This document shows positions 9,364 through 17,549 of a DNA stretch of 39,011 nt, piece after piece. The stretch comes from a virus, in IMG/VR virus record IMGVR_UViG_3300009620_000012, positions 1 to 39,011 of that record; one strand, 5' to 3'. Each line of letters begins with the position of its first letter. Position 1 is the first letter of the stretch. The position numbers were made by a program, and so were the translations under genes. The notes beneath the pieces were generated by a model. That model was not told the origin of the DNA. It was given only the letters and a program-made list of their open reading frames with translations, and searched no databases.

Positions 9364-9777
9364 TCATCCTAGAGCTTCTTTTTCTGCAACAAAGGGATCA
9401 TACGGAAGATCTATTACCATATCTAAGCTAGACAGTCTGTTTTGAATATTTTCTTTCAGTTGAATGTTATTTTCCACTGTTGAACGCAAACTCCATCCCA
9501 GATCTTCAAGATCTTCTTCATCCCAGTCAGGTGACTTCAAAAGACTACCATATTTTTTTAAATATCTTTCTTTTATATGTTTAGCTCTTCCCCTCACATC
9601 AAAAATCAATTTGCTATTTATTGTGCTATTACATTCCCTACAAGAATCTACAACAGGAACAGGATCTATATAACTGGACTTCTTCTTTCTGACTGGCTCA
9701 GAAGAATAATAAGAGACAGGTATAGTATGATCTAGTGTGTCTGGATTTGATGCTCCACAATAATAACAAATTGTCAT
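9364..9777 (-). CDS. HNH endonuclease, free-standing (137 aa)
   Basis: Carries the zinc-binding HNH pattern: C4-x2-C7, then LDHTIP with D16-H17, then C46-x2-C49-N50. A Lys/Glu-rich helical tail follows. HNH nucleases are often encoded beside phage terminase genes, either as homing enzymes or as packaging cofactors. Here the gene overlaps the stop of the terminase small subunit by four bases (ATGA-type junction at 9774-9777). It is visibly more A/T-rich than pyrB upstream, so recent gain is possible. Confidence 0.85.
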   Translation of the reverse strand: MTICYYCGASNPDTLDHTIPVSYYSSEPVRKKKSSYIDPVPVVDSCRECNSTINSKLIFDVRGRAKHIKERYLKKYGSLLKSPDWDEEDLEDLGWSLRSTVENNIQLKENIQNRLSSLDMVIDLPYDPFVAEKEALG

Positions 9778-10265
9778 TCTATATCTACCACGGTCCCATC
9801 CTCTTGACCGACTGTGCTCGGCCCTCCTGCATCTTCTTCAGTGTCCTCTTCAAGAATTCCCTCAGAGAAATCACACTTCGATAAAAGCTGAACAACTTTT
9901 TCTTCTCCTAATACATTAAGACATCCCACAATGGCTGTCTCCAGTGTTTCCTTATCCATCAATCCAGTTGAATCGGAGTTAGCTCCCCGAACTCTGGACA
10001 ATAATTCCAAAGCTTTGATTGCACTATTCGTATGCCCACTCGATTTGGCAAAGGCATACTGACCTTCAAGCTCCTCGATAACATTAACATTCGTTTCAAG
10101 CTGCTGCTCCAGTTCGTGTATCCGGTCGATTACTTCTTGCATTTGTAGCAAGCGGTAACCCTGATTGGCAGAGGAGCGGGAAGAATAGCCAGCAGCCTTT
10201 GCTGCCTCGGTTGCATTGCGGTGCAACACATAAGCTTGGGAAAACTTTTCCTGTTTATTATTCAT
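9774..10265 (-). CDS. Terminase small subunit-like protein (163 aa)
   Basis: The N-terminus matches the Terminase_2 type: KQEKFSQAYVLHRNATEAAK, then AGYSSRSSANQGYRLLQ, then an EVIDRI helix. Together these form the helix-turn-helix that recognises the packaging site. The centre holds the usual long helical oligomerisation part. The C-terminus is very acidic (about residues 130-163), where the family usually contacts the large subunit. It lies on the strand opposite to, and more than 20 kb from, the large subunit gene (33129), in an operon with pyrB and the holin. It overlaps the pyrB stop by eight bases. Confidence 0.75.
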   Translation of the reverse strand: MNNKQEKFSQAYVLHRNATEAAKAAGYSSRSSANQGYRLLQMQEVIDRIHELEQQLETNVNVIEELEGQYAFAKSSGHTNSAIKALELLSRVRGANSDSTGLMDKETLETAIVGCLNVLGEEKVVQLLSKCDFSEGILEEDTEEDAGGPSTVGQEDGTVVDIE

Positions 10266-11142
10266 TACTTAATATCTCATTCAGGATAGCCATACGCATA
10301 TACAATCCATTTTCAATTTGTTTAAAGTAGTAGGCTCTGGGGTCTGAGTCAAACCAAGTGGGTATTTCTTTATTACGAGGGAAGGGGTGCATCACAATCA
10401 TATCCTTCTTGAACTCATTTACATTATCTTTGACTAACTTATACTTACCTACAGAGCCTCTCTCTTCCTGAACTCTGGTCATATACAGAACGTCTGTCTG
10501 TTGGCAAATAAACTTTGTCAGAACTCCCGAGGAGAATATATTTATTCCTTGTCCGTACCGGAATGGAGCGACAAGATTATCAGGACTTACCAACTGAATT
10601 TTCACATTGAATAATTTCAGAACTTCCAATAGACTGTGAATTGTTCTGCCATTCTTAAGATCCCCCATCAATGTTAGTGTAAGATTATCTATTTTTCCAA
10701 ATCTTTGCCAGATTGTATATAGATCTAGCAGAGTTTGTGTGGGATGTTCTCCCACTCCATCTCCTGCATTGATGATGGGAACAGAAGACACATGAGAGGC
10801 TCTCCGGGAAGCCCCTACTTCGGGATGTCGCAGGGCAATCACATCCACATAGCTGGAGAGAGTTCTGATGGTATCTTCCAGAGTCTCTCCCTTTGCCACA
10901 CTGGAATACTGTACCCCATTAATAGGTAAGACATCGTAGCCTAATCTTTTCATGGCCGCAAAGAAACTTGAGCTTGTTCTGGTGGACGGCTCATAGAAAA
11001 GATTAGCTAGTAGCTTGGTAGGCTTGCCCCTATCAAAGAATAACTGGCGATTAGGCCCATTATTCTGATAGTGTTGAGCAAGATTAAACAAGGCAGTAAG
11101 GCTGTCCTTGTCATACTCTTCTATAGATAGGAGATGTCTCAT
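10258..11142 (-). CDS. pyrB: Aspartate carbamoyltransferase catalytic chain (294 aa)
   Basis: Catalyses carbamoyl phosphate + aspartate to N-carbamoyl-aspartate, the committed step of pyrimidine synthesis. All hallmark motifs are present: FYEPSTRTSSSF (49-60, S53-T54-R55-T56), K84 in the mobile loop SSVAKGE, R105-H106-P107-E108, HPTQTLLDLYT (133-143), GDLKNGRT with R166, RVQEER (R223, Q225) and HPFPR (252-256, Phe replacing the usual Leu). The length is close to that of bacterial PyrB, and no pyrI-like regulatory chain is nearby. It sits between the holin and terminase small subunit genes, within one overlapping operon. The intact active site argues for a working enzyme. Whether the acceptor is still aspartate cannot be proved from sequence. 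Confidence 0.93.
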   Translation of the reverse strand: MRHLLSIEEYDKDSLTALFNLAQHYQNNGPNRQLFFDRGKPTKLLANLFYEPSTRTSSSFFAAMKRLGYDVLPINGVQYSSVAKGETLEDTIRTLSSYVDVIALRHPEVGASRRASHVSSVPIINAGDGVGEHPTQTLLDLYTIWQRFGKIDNLTLTLMGDLKNGRTIHSLLEVLKLFNVKIQLVSPDNLVAPFRYGQGINIFSSGVLTKFICQQTDVLYMTRVQEERGSVGKYKLVKDNVNEFKKDMIVMHPFPRNKEIPTWFDSDPRAYYFKQIENGLYMRMAILNEILSNE

Positions 11143-11150
11143 TAAATTTT

Positions 11151-11555
11151 CTACTTCTTCATGTTGTCTCGGGAAACTCCCTTCATCTTCTCAGCGGTAC
11201 GCATTGTACCTAGACCAAGCAGAGCAAGTACTAGTCCAGTAAGCTCTCCAGTTTCCAGAACTGGTAAGGTAACAGTGGGATACCACATCACCACAACCCA
11301 AGCTGCAATAGGAGCGCCAATGAATTGCCAAGCCAGAGCGAAGGCGCATATCCACATGATGCTCGGTCTAGCTCCGGCGACGAATATGGAGGGATGTTTC
11401 GCTTGTTCAAGGTTCGTAGCTGCTTGAGCCAAGTCCAGAGTAAGTAACTGTGTCTTAAACTCAGCCTCAAGCTTGGTCTTCAGATCTTTGTCCTCCACAA
11501 ACTTGTCAAGAACCTTTCCTGCCACTCCCACGATTGATTCTACTATTCCAAACAT
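11151..11555 (-). CDS. Holin, GTA three-TM type (134 aa)
   Basis: Matches the 3TM holin family known from gene-transfer agents and many alphaproteobacterial phages. It has an N-terminal amphipathic helix (FGIVESIVGVAGKVLDKF), a charged linker, then the ARPSIMWICAFALAWQFIG membrane segment (about 63-81). A Trp/Pro-containing hydrophobic segment (about 84-97) and a third hydrophobic helix (GLVLALLGLGTMRT) follow. It would make the inner-membrane lesion that releases the endolysin. The start is set by a TAATG overlap with the methyltransferase stop at 11555. It is separated from the endolysin by 2.2 kb and lies on the other strand. Confidence 0.85.
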   Translation of the reverse strand: MFGIVESIVGVAGKVLDKFVEDKDLKTKLEAEFKTQLLTLDLAQAATNLEQAKHPSIFVAGARPSIMWICAFALAWQFIGAPIAAWVVVMWYPTVTLPVLETGELTGLVLALLGLGTMRTAEKMKGVSRDNMKK

Positions 11556-12241
11556 TATTTAGGTTCTCCTTGTAATTCTGTTACGTGTGGTTTGCTTTCT
11601 ATTTTGAAACCTCTCACGGTAAACTCCCCGTCTTCCTTATCTATGTTGTCCGCAAATAAATATATCTTAAGATCCTTAAATGCGATGCTCGCTTTAGCTA
11701 CAAATTGTATCCAATCTTCCGTAGAGAAAATAGATACGTGTGCATTGGACCCATCCTTCAGTTTCTTAAGGGCCGGGAAACAAGCGACGTTAAGGAACAC
11801 CATCTTATTGGCTTTGGAAAAGATCTCTTGGAGTACCCATCCCAGATCAGCCTCAGGTATGTGTTCCAGAACATCTGTGCAAATGACCGCATCGAATTTA
11901 CCACTGGGTAGACTTGCATGTTCCTCATAAGCTGGATCGTAGAGAGCACATAAATCAATACCCCAATACTCAGGAAGAGGTTTATTTATTTCGTTTGTTA
12001 TTGTGTGAAACTCTTCAGTGTATAAGGCTCCCTTCCCGGAGCCATAATCTAGCACAGAATCACACTCATTTTTCTCCAGATAGGCTTGGATAATATCTAC
12101 AAATTTTAACAGGCTTCTTCCATTGAACATTCTGTCCGAGATATCATGCATAACTTTGTATTCTTCCAGAAGAGATGTATATTTCTTGGAAGGCTTGTCC
12201 CGATTGAAGTGTTCTCCCGGAGAGATATCCCTAGTTGTCAT
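11555..12241 (-). CDS. Class I SAM-dependent methyltransferase (228 aa)
   Basis: Rossmann-fold methyltransferase. Motif I VLDYGSGKG (63-71) binds AdoMet, an acidic residue in GIDL (94-97) takes the position for the ribose hydroxyls, and DVLEHIP (123-129) is motif IV of the small-molecule methyltransferase type. No target-recognition domain or DPPY/NPPF motif is present, so it is unlikely to be a classical DNA methylase. Neighbouring genes encode glycosyltransferases, which suggests a role in modifying a glycan or other small acceptor. It overlaps the upstream 784-aa protein by 11 bases. Confidence 0.85.
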   Translation of the reverse strand: MTTRDISPGEHFNRDKPSKKYTSLLEEYKVMHDISDRMFNGRSLLKFVDIIQAYLEKNECDSVLDYGSGKGALYTEEFHTITNEINKPLPEYWGIDLCALYDPAYEEHASLPSGKFDAVICTDVLEHIPEADLGWVLQEIFSKANKMVFLNVACFPALKKLKDGSNAHVSIFSTEDWIQFVAKASIAFKDLKIYLFADNIDKEDGEFTVRGFKIESKPHVTELQGEPK

Positions 12242-14585
12242 AGTAATCTCTGAAGACTGGTCTGGATTCTTGCTCTTCTTTGATGTCCCAAAGATCTGCT
12301 ACCATTGTACCCTCCCCGTGAAAGGAAAGAATACCATCCAAAGCTGAGTCCGAGAATATTTTCTCGCAGTCTTGGGCCATTGCCAGAAGTTCTCCGGTTG
12401 TCCAGTAAGTCTCATCTTTAACATTCACTTGAATGTATTTTGGCTTGGGCGTTTCTCCACCTTCAATGTCCCCCACAGTCTCTGTCATTTCTTTCTTTGT
12501 GGGTTTCTTCCTGCAACATTCAAAGCCAAAGAGATGGATATCCCGGAACCCCATTGTGTGAAGTAGTCCGATAGAGCGCATTGCTGCACATGTCCCACCT
12601 GTAATAAGGGTAGCTCCTTTGGGTATTCCCAGCTCTTCATTAAGTTTGACTTGATGGTTCTCTATAATTGATCCTTGTTCGTTTTCTTGGCGAAGAGAAT
12701 CTGTGAAGGCGTGCCAACCCCAGATGCGAGCATCACTATCCAGAAGAAAATTAGTTACAGATGGGTCTGTCATCGAAGCAATAAAGAAATTTGTCTGGGG
12801 ATCAATGGTCTTGAACAAATCTTTCCGAACAATATTGTGGGTGCTTTTTCCTGTTATAGATCTTGGGTCCAGAACAACACATCCCCACGGTTTTATTTTA
12901 TTTTTAAGAAGGTGGGGATAGGCATGTTTAACCGTTACCACCTTGGAGTCTGGATTTTCCTTGATAAACTTTTTCAGTTTCTTATAATCTAGATAAGGAC
13001 CAGCCGATACTATAATACCCTTTTCTTTGTGCGGGGGATGCTTCGATACCCATTTCTTGGAATCAAGCAGTTCCATATTAGTTTTAATATTACTTTTGAT
13101 GTAGTCCTTGGAGACACAATCTCTGGGATGCACAACAATAGGAACACGTTTCAGATCTTCAGGAATATCTTCCAAGTCAGGATTGTGAAGAAAGACTACC
13201 AGATGGGTGTGTCCTCCTCCTGCTACCTTATCACTGGATGGCAGTACATACTTTCGAGTGATTGACTTCTCGTCAAAATCTGTCCAGCCATCTTCTGTTG
13301 TTTTCTGGGCGTCTACTTTCTTTGTCTGAACCTTATCAAATACTTTTTTAATTCCTTGATATTCTTCGGGAGGCATTCCATCATCGTCGTCCTTTGTAAA
13401 GAAGTGATCACCCACTACCACCGGAATGTTTTTTAATACAATATATTCATGCTTGACTGTCTTCTCACTATTCCCGCTACCTATTAAAGCAAAGTCTACC
13501 TTATCAATATAAATACCATTAAGTGTCTCTTGTACATTACCTTTATATAATTCATAAGTAAACGTCTTATTTTTTTCATCCTTCATATGCTCTGCAAATT
13601 CATCCAGACGTTTTACTACTGCCGCCTTGGTATTGTGTGGCTTGGCATTAAACTCTTCCTTGTCTGTCTGGGTAGTAGCCTCCTCGAATAGGTCGTAACC
13701 TATGTAGTGAACCTTATCGTTGTTGTCAAAGGATGCCAGAGCCATTTCTATGGCCCTTCCCCCATTCCATGTCCCCGTCTCCAGAATGGTCTTGGGCTTA
13801 TAAAATCTTATCAGATCAGCAAGCTGTCTATATCTATTAGGAAGGATGTCCGGGGAAGTTTCGGTATCAGATAAAGGAAGTATCCTGTTACCAAAACTAT
13901 CTCGGGCAGCTTGCATGTCCTTATTCTTTAAGCTAATAAGAATATTATCCATATCTTCTATCTCGTGAAGAGACATGCCGTGAGAATTATAAATAGTAAC
14001 AAGTCTGCCAAGAATAAAGGAACTACCCCATTCTCGATAGTTCATATACTCTCCTGACATGTAAGCTCCACGCCAATCTCCCAGCAAATCAACACTGGTT
14101 TGTCTACCAATGTTGAATGCCAGAAGGTGATCATTCTCTGGAATAGATGCAAAATCTACATCACTATCTTTCTTTGGAAAGTATCGGTCTAAGGTTGTAG
14201 TACGTATATCTTTCAGGTTAAGACAGAGAGGATCTATCCAGAGAAGCCAACAGCCTTTGTTATTAAAGGCACATTCACTTATTGCAAATACCTTGGAAGC
14301 TGTTCCAATCCCATCGAGAAGATCAGTATAAACAACAGCACCACCCTCGGTGCCATCGTGAGATTTGTTTTCTTCTATAAATGTAGTGTACTCTTCTACA
14401 TCGGACAAGTTGTGATACTTAATATTCTTAGCCTTGGGCAACGAGTAATTAGATATATCCATGTCATGGTAATAACAATGGAACTCAATACTGGGTTGCC
14501 AATTATTCTTGAACTGCTCAAGAAGTCTGGAGCCATTATGTTTTAGCTCGTTCTCATCGAAGCATGTTACTACTTTATATTTCAT
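12231..14585 (-). CDS. Three-part protein: GT-like, methyltransferase-like and DUF115 domains (784 aa)
   Basis: Residues 1-230 look like a degenerate glycosyltransferase, with an alternating hydrophobic/charged pattern and CWLLWIDPLC at 112-121. Residues about 245-450 form a second Rossmann domain with a methyltransferase motif I (TILETGTWNGG, 267-276) and IGYDLFEE (295-302). Residues about 520-770 match DUF115/MptE-like: GIIVSAGPYLDYKKLKKF, VVLDP (570-574), then TLITGGTCAAMRSI (659-672) and FRDIHLFGFECC. DUF115 occurs in Maf-type flagellin glycosylation proteins and in archaeal pterin kinases. The fusion probably builds or transfers a sugar or modified small molecule. The substrate is unknown. 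Confidence 0.75.
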   Translation of the reverse strand: MKYKVVTCFDENELKHNGSRLLEQFKNNWQPSIEFHCYYHDMDISNYSLPKAKNIKYHNLSDVEEYTTFIEENKSHDGTEGGAVVYTDLLDGIGTASKVFAISECAFNNKGCWLLWIDPLCLNLKDIRTTTLDRYFPKKDSDVDFASIPENDHLLAFNIGRQTSVDLLGDWRGAYMSGEYMNYREWGSSFILGRLVTIYNSHGMSLHEIEDMDNILISLKNKDMQAARDSFGNRILPLSDTETSPDILPNRYRQLADLIRFYKPKTILETGTWNGGRAIEMALASFDNNDKVHYIGYDLFEEATTQTDKEEFNAKPHNTKAAVVKRLDEFAEHMKDEKNKTFTYELYKGNVQETLNGIYIDKVDFALIGSGNSEKTVKHEYIVLKNIPVVVGDHFFTKDDDDGMPPEEYQGIKKVFDKVQTKKVDAQKTTEDGWTDFDEKSITRKYVLPSSDKVAGGGHTHLVVFLHNPDLEDIPEDLKRVPIVVHPRDCVSKDYIKSNIKTNMELLDSKKWVSKHPPHKEKGIIVSAGPYLDYKKLKKFIKENPDSKVVTVKHAYPHLLKNKIKPWGCVVLDPRSITGKSTHNIVRKDLFKTIDPQTNFFIASMTDPSVTNFLLDSDARIWGWHAFTDSLRQENEQGSIIENHQVKLNEELGIPKGATLITGGTCAAMRSIGLLHTMGFRDIHLFGFECCRKKPTKKEMTETVGDIEGGETPKPKYIQVNVKDETYWTTGELLAMAQDCEKIFSDSALDGILSFHGEGTMVADLWDIKEEQESRPVFRDYYDN

Positions 14586-15345
14586 AAGGTTTTACTTTCC
14601 CCATACCTGCCAGATAGGTGTAATCTCCGTTCCACTCTGCGGCATACTGTCCATCAATAGTTCGACCACACTCCCAGTCTTTAAACCAAGGCCCACCAGT
14701 TGTGAAGTGTACGTTCTTGGCTTCTATTCCTTCGTCAGAGTGGTTGTCCAGCCAGTTCCATTCCTCATGGATAGGGCCAATGTCTCCATCCTTATCAGGT
14801 AACCACCCAAAGCCGTGTAGCCATCTGCCTGTTTGAGTATTGACAGCCTCAACCGTAAGATTTTGATTGAGGGGATGAGCACAATTCCACAGAACAAAGC
14901 TCGACCAGTTCTTCCTTCGGTAGTTTTCCTGTACCTTACCATCCATCTTCAGGCCGGGACCGGGAGCATACTTATGCTTGACACAATAAACAGGATAGTA
15001 GGACATATCATATTCCTCGAACAGCTCATTGATGTCCGTTCGCAGATACATATCACAGTCCATATATAAGGCCCAGCCTTGATACATATTCAGGGCCGGA
15101 ACTAGAAATCTAGTAAAGCTGAACTCACTGGAGAATGGGTGGCCGTCAATCCGATCTACATCTTGACCGTCAAGTACATCATATTTCCTATTATACATGC
15201 CCATATGCTCAACAACATCACGGCGAATAGGAACAATTCGTACATTATCAACGGCGATCCTCTCGATGGTGAACTTCAAAACTTCATAAGCCACGTCCTC
15301 CTTGGGATCGTAGCCAATGTAAACTGTATTGGGTTGTTTTTTCAT
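14575..15345 (-). CDS. Glycosyltransferase, GT-A fold with DxD motif (256 aa)
   Basis: Starts YIGYDPKEDVAYEVL, typical of GT8-like enzymes. It has the metal-binding DxD motif in LYMDCDMYL (D96, D98) and later FGWLPDKDGD and HFTTGGPW, which fit the acceptor-side conserved blocks. It would transfer a sugar from a nucleotide-sugar donor to a surface glycan, virion protein or DNA base. The target is not visible. Its ATG overlaps the stop of the upstream zinc protein (ATGA), and its own end overlaps the start of the 784-aa protein by 11 bases. Confidence 0.8.
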   Translation of the reverse strand: MKKQPNTVYIGYDPKEDVAYEVLKFTIERIAVDNVRIVPIRRDVVEHMGMYNRKYDVLDGQDVDRIDGHPFSSEFSFTRFLVPALNMYQGWALYMDCDMYLRTDINELFEEYDMSYYPVYCVKHKYAPGPGLKMDGKVQENYRRKNWSSFVLWNCAHPLNQNLTVEAVNTQTGRWLHGFGWLPDKDGDIGPIHEEWNWLDNHSDEGIEAKNVHFTTGGPWFKDWECGRTIDGQYAAEWNGDYTYLAGMGKVKPYEI

Positions 15346-15500
15346 GTTACTCCTTGTTGCTCCATTTTAGTTGCCCTAGAATTTGTGACATCCAGACAAT
15401 GTTTACATAAATATATTCCCTCTCTATTATAGAGTGAGGGGGCGGGTTCTTCTGGTAGAAAGCCTAGCTTACAAATATAACAACACGTTTGCTCATTCAT
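15342..15500 (-). CDS. Four-cysteine zinc-finger protein, first gene of operon (52 aa)
   Basis: Encodes QTCCYICKLGF at the N-terminus and LCKHCLDV near residue 33, so C7-x2-C10 and C32-x2-C35 can bind one zinc. The ATG lies about 15 bases downstream of the predicted transcription start and after a GGAAGAG Shine-Dalgarno. The stop overlaps the ATG of the glycosyltransferase (ATGA). Because it is promoter-proximal, a regulatory role is conceivable, but no function is known. Confidence 0.75.
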   Translation of the reverse strand: MNEQTCCYICKLGFLPEEPAPSLYNREGIYLCKHCLDVTNSRATKMEQQGVT

Positions 15501-15521
15501 TTTACTCTTCCACATACATAT

Positions 15522-15550
15522 ATTATACTACAAAAAGCTATGCTTGTCAA
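15522..15550 (-). promoter_or_regulatory. Perfect consensus sigma-70 promoter for the 15.5-8.9 kb operon
   Basis: On the minus strand TTGACA (15550-15545) and TATAAT (15527-15522) are separated by exactly 17 bases. The predicted start point is near 15515, giving a leader of about 15 bases before ATG 15500. It lies in the gap after the ribonucleotide reductase gene. Confidence 0.85.
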
Positions 15551-15565
15551 GTACTTTTTTTAAAA

Positions 15566-17242
15566 CTAAGCTCCGCAAATACCACTACTACCACTAATAT
15601 CACAAATATCGTGAACTTGTATGTTGTCCTCAAACTCTTCTCCTAGTTTTTCCAGAGCTTCCTCGTAAGGGATGGCAGTAAGAGGCTGTCCACCTCGACA
15701 TCCATCCGGGAAGCAAGTAAATCCACGCAGACGGTGGGCATATTTGGCTAGTGTCTGGGTAAATTTCTCCACACTATCCTCATTATTATTTTCTGTTCCC
15801 CACTCAGGTAGATTGATGGTGCTGGATATAGCCATGTCCACATACTCTTGCACATTAGCTTGGAAGTTAAGGCGTCTTTCATAATCTCCCACAAGATCCA
15901 AGGCAGATTCAATTTGGTCTGGTTTTGTACCGTAAATCTCAATCATCTCCTGAGCAGCACTGTCTACCACATATTGATAATGCCACCGCTTGTTTTTAAG
16001 GTACCTTCTCTTATAGGCCACAGCAAAGATAGGCTCTATTCCTGTGGATGTGCCAGCCAAGATACCTATAGTGCCGGTAGGAGCTATGGATCGTACTGCT
16101 ATTGGCCGTGAGACCGAAAGTTTATCGGCAAAGTGTCTGGCCGTCTTGTTTGACTCAGCCTCATAGACCTTTAGCCACCTGTGTAATTCAGGAGTTGTTT
16201 CGTATCTACCTCCTCGCTGGATAAGCCATTCGTGTAGACCCATCAGACCCAGACCTAGCCGTCTATTCTTTTCTCGAACTTCATGTACTTTGGTGTAGGG
16301 TAGCTGCGCTCGGAGCGTACCGCACAAGAGAAACTTGGTTGCTAACGATACCACTTCTCGCAACTGGTTAAGATCGTCAATTCGAGCAAAATTAAGACTA
16401 CCAAGATTACACACATCAGAATCATCCTCGGAAGTAACTTCTGTACAGGCGTTGCGTAACGTCTCATTCTCTTTCTCAAAGAAGTTAAAAGAGAAGCCCG
16501 GTTCAGCCGTTCGCAAAGCTTGATGTACATTAGTTTTAAATACATCTCCTACCTCTCCTGTCTCCCAGTAATTAAGTAACCATTCGGTATCGTAGTTAAC
16601 AGAGATGTTGGTCATATCCAAGGGAGCTGGAAAATTAAAGTCATCCTGCTTTACATCAAAGATTGTTTGTCCTGTAGTTCCTACTGGCATATCAAACCAG
16701 TTCTTTGATATTAGAAATTTATCTATGTCTGAGTGTTTCCAATTCAGGCTGGCATAAATAGCTGATCTTCTGGACCCACCTTGCATTACATGGCGACCAA
16801 TCTCATTGATCATTTGCATCTTCGGAATAGGTCCACTACTAACACCACCCGTCCCCTTTAGTATCTGCCCTTCCGGTCTATAGATGGAATAGTCAGTTCC
16901 AATACCACCCCCGGTCATCAGGCACGACTCTGATTGCCAACTAAGCTTGGCCCAATCTTCTCGGGTATCTTCTTCTGCTTTTAGAAGGTAGCAATTATTA
17001 AAGAACTTCTTATCACGCCCTGCATAATAAAGATACCTACCTCCGGGTATGAAGCGAAGGTTGGATATATGATCTATCAATTCTTCCTTCTCATCTAGGG
17101 TGAGGTGACTTTGACAGACATCATTAACCAAGGTACATGAAAGCTCGTGAAAGGTCTCAGCATCCTCGTGGGAATATTTTGTGTTGAAAATATCCTCACT
17201 GAACTTGGATCGGAATTGCGGATTTCTATTTGATTTAAACAT
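15566..17242 (-). CDS. nrdJ: Ribonucleotide reductase, class II (B12-dependent) type (558 aa)
   Basis: Reduces ribonucleotides to deoxyribonucleotides for phage DNA synthesis. The N-terminal half has NNCYLL (C84), whose partner C278 in DVCNLGSLN completes the substrate-reducing pair. The radical site is N264-A-C266-T-E268. PTGTIGILAGTSTGIEP, the conserved phosphate-binding block, follows at about 395. C547 and C556 at the very C-terminus are the usual shuttle cysteines. It has no N-terminal ATP-cone and no nearby nrdB, and its compact size matches the adenosylcobalamin class common in marine phages. It is the last gene of the replication block. Confidence 0.88.
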   Translation of the reverse strand: MFKSNRNPQFRSKFSEDIFNTKYSHEDAETFHELSCTLVNDVCQSHLTLDEKEELIDHISNLRFIPGGRYLYYAGRDKKFFNNCYLLKAEEDTREDWAKLSWQSESCLMTGGGIGTDYSIYRPEGQILKGTGGVSSGPIPKMQMINEIGRHVMQGGSRRSAIYASLNWKHSDIDKFLISKNWFDMPVGTTGQTIFDVKQDDFNFPAPLDMTNISVNYDTEWLLNYWETGEVGDVFKTNVHQALRTAEPGFSFNFFEKENETLRNACTEVTSEDDSDVCNLGSLNFARIDDLNQLREVVSLATKFLLCGTLRAQLPYTKVHEVREKNRRLGLGLMGLHEWLIQRGGRYETTPELHRWLKVYEAESNKTARHFADKLSVSRPIAVRSIAPTGTIGILAGTSTGIEPIFAVAYKRRYLKNKRWHYQYVVDSAAQEMIEIYGTKPDQIESALDLVGDYERRLNFQANVQEYVDMAISSTINLPEWGTENNNEDSVEKFTQTLAKYAHRLRGFTCFPDGCRGGQPLTAIPYEEALEKLGEEFEDNIQVHDICDISGSSGICGA

Positions 17243-17249
17243 TATCTAC

Positions 17250-17549
17250 CTATTCATTATAATAGAGTTCAAGGATTAGCTGGGCGTAATGGATAGCCTT
17301 TTCTACATCTTTCTTTCCTTCTCCCTTCTTACGGTGTCGAGTAATATACTTTACCACGTTTCCCTCAAAATAGTCAAGACCATTCTGAAATATATATTCT
17401 ACTGGCTGGATACCACAATCTTTATAGTGTTGTCCCCCTACCTGTTTGTTCAGGGCATTCTCTTCTTTCATTCGTCGGAGATAGTAGTCGTAGGTTCCTT
17501 CTCTATCACCAGCCTCACAAGAGGTAGTTAATTTTTCGTCGGACTTCAT
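17250..17549 (-). CDS. DUF3310 protein (99 aa)
   Basis: Carries the DUF3310 signature KQVGGQHYKDCGIQPVEYI, then LDYFEGNVVKYITRHRKK and DVEKAIHYAQLILEL. The family is common in phages and is sometimes annotated as a nucleotide kinase. Its biochemical activity is not firmly known. AGGAGATACAG precedes ATG 17549, which is preferred over an upstream in-frame ATG. It lies just upstream of nrdJ, consistent with nucleotide metabolism. Confidence 0.85.
   Translation of the reverse strand: MKSDEKLTTSCEAGDREGTYDYYLRRMKEENALNKQVGGQHYKDCGIQPVEYIFQNGLDYFEGNVVKYITRHRKKGEGKKDVEKAIHYAQLILELYYNE

Noticed and set aside
15428-15450. Dyad CTCTA-TTA-TAGAG
   Set aside because: It is inside the four-Cys zinc protein gene, short, and without any link to a promoter or stop.
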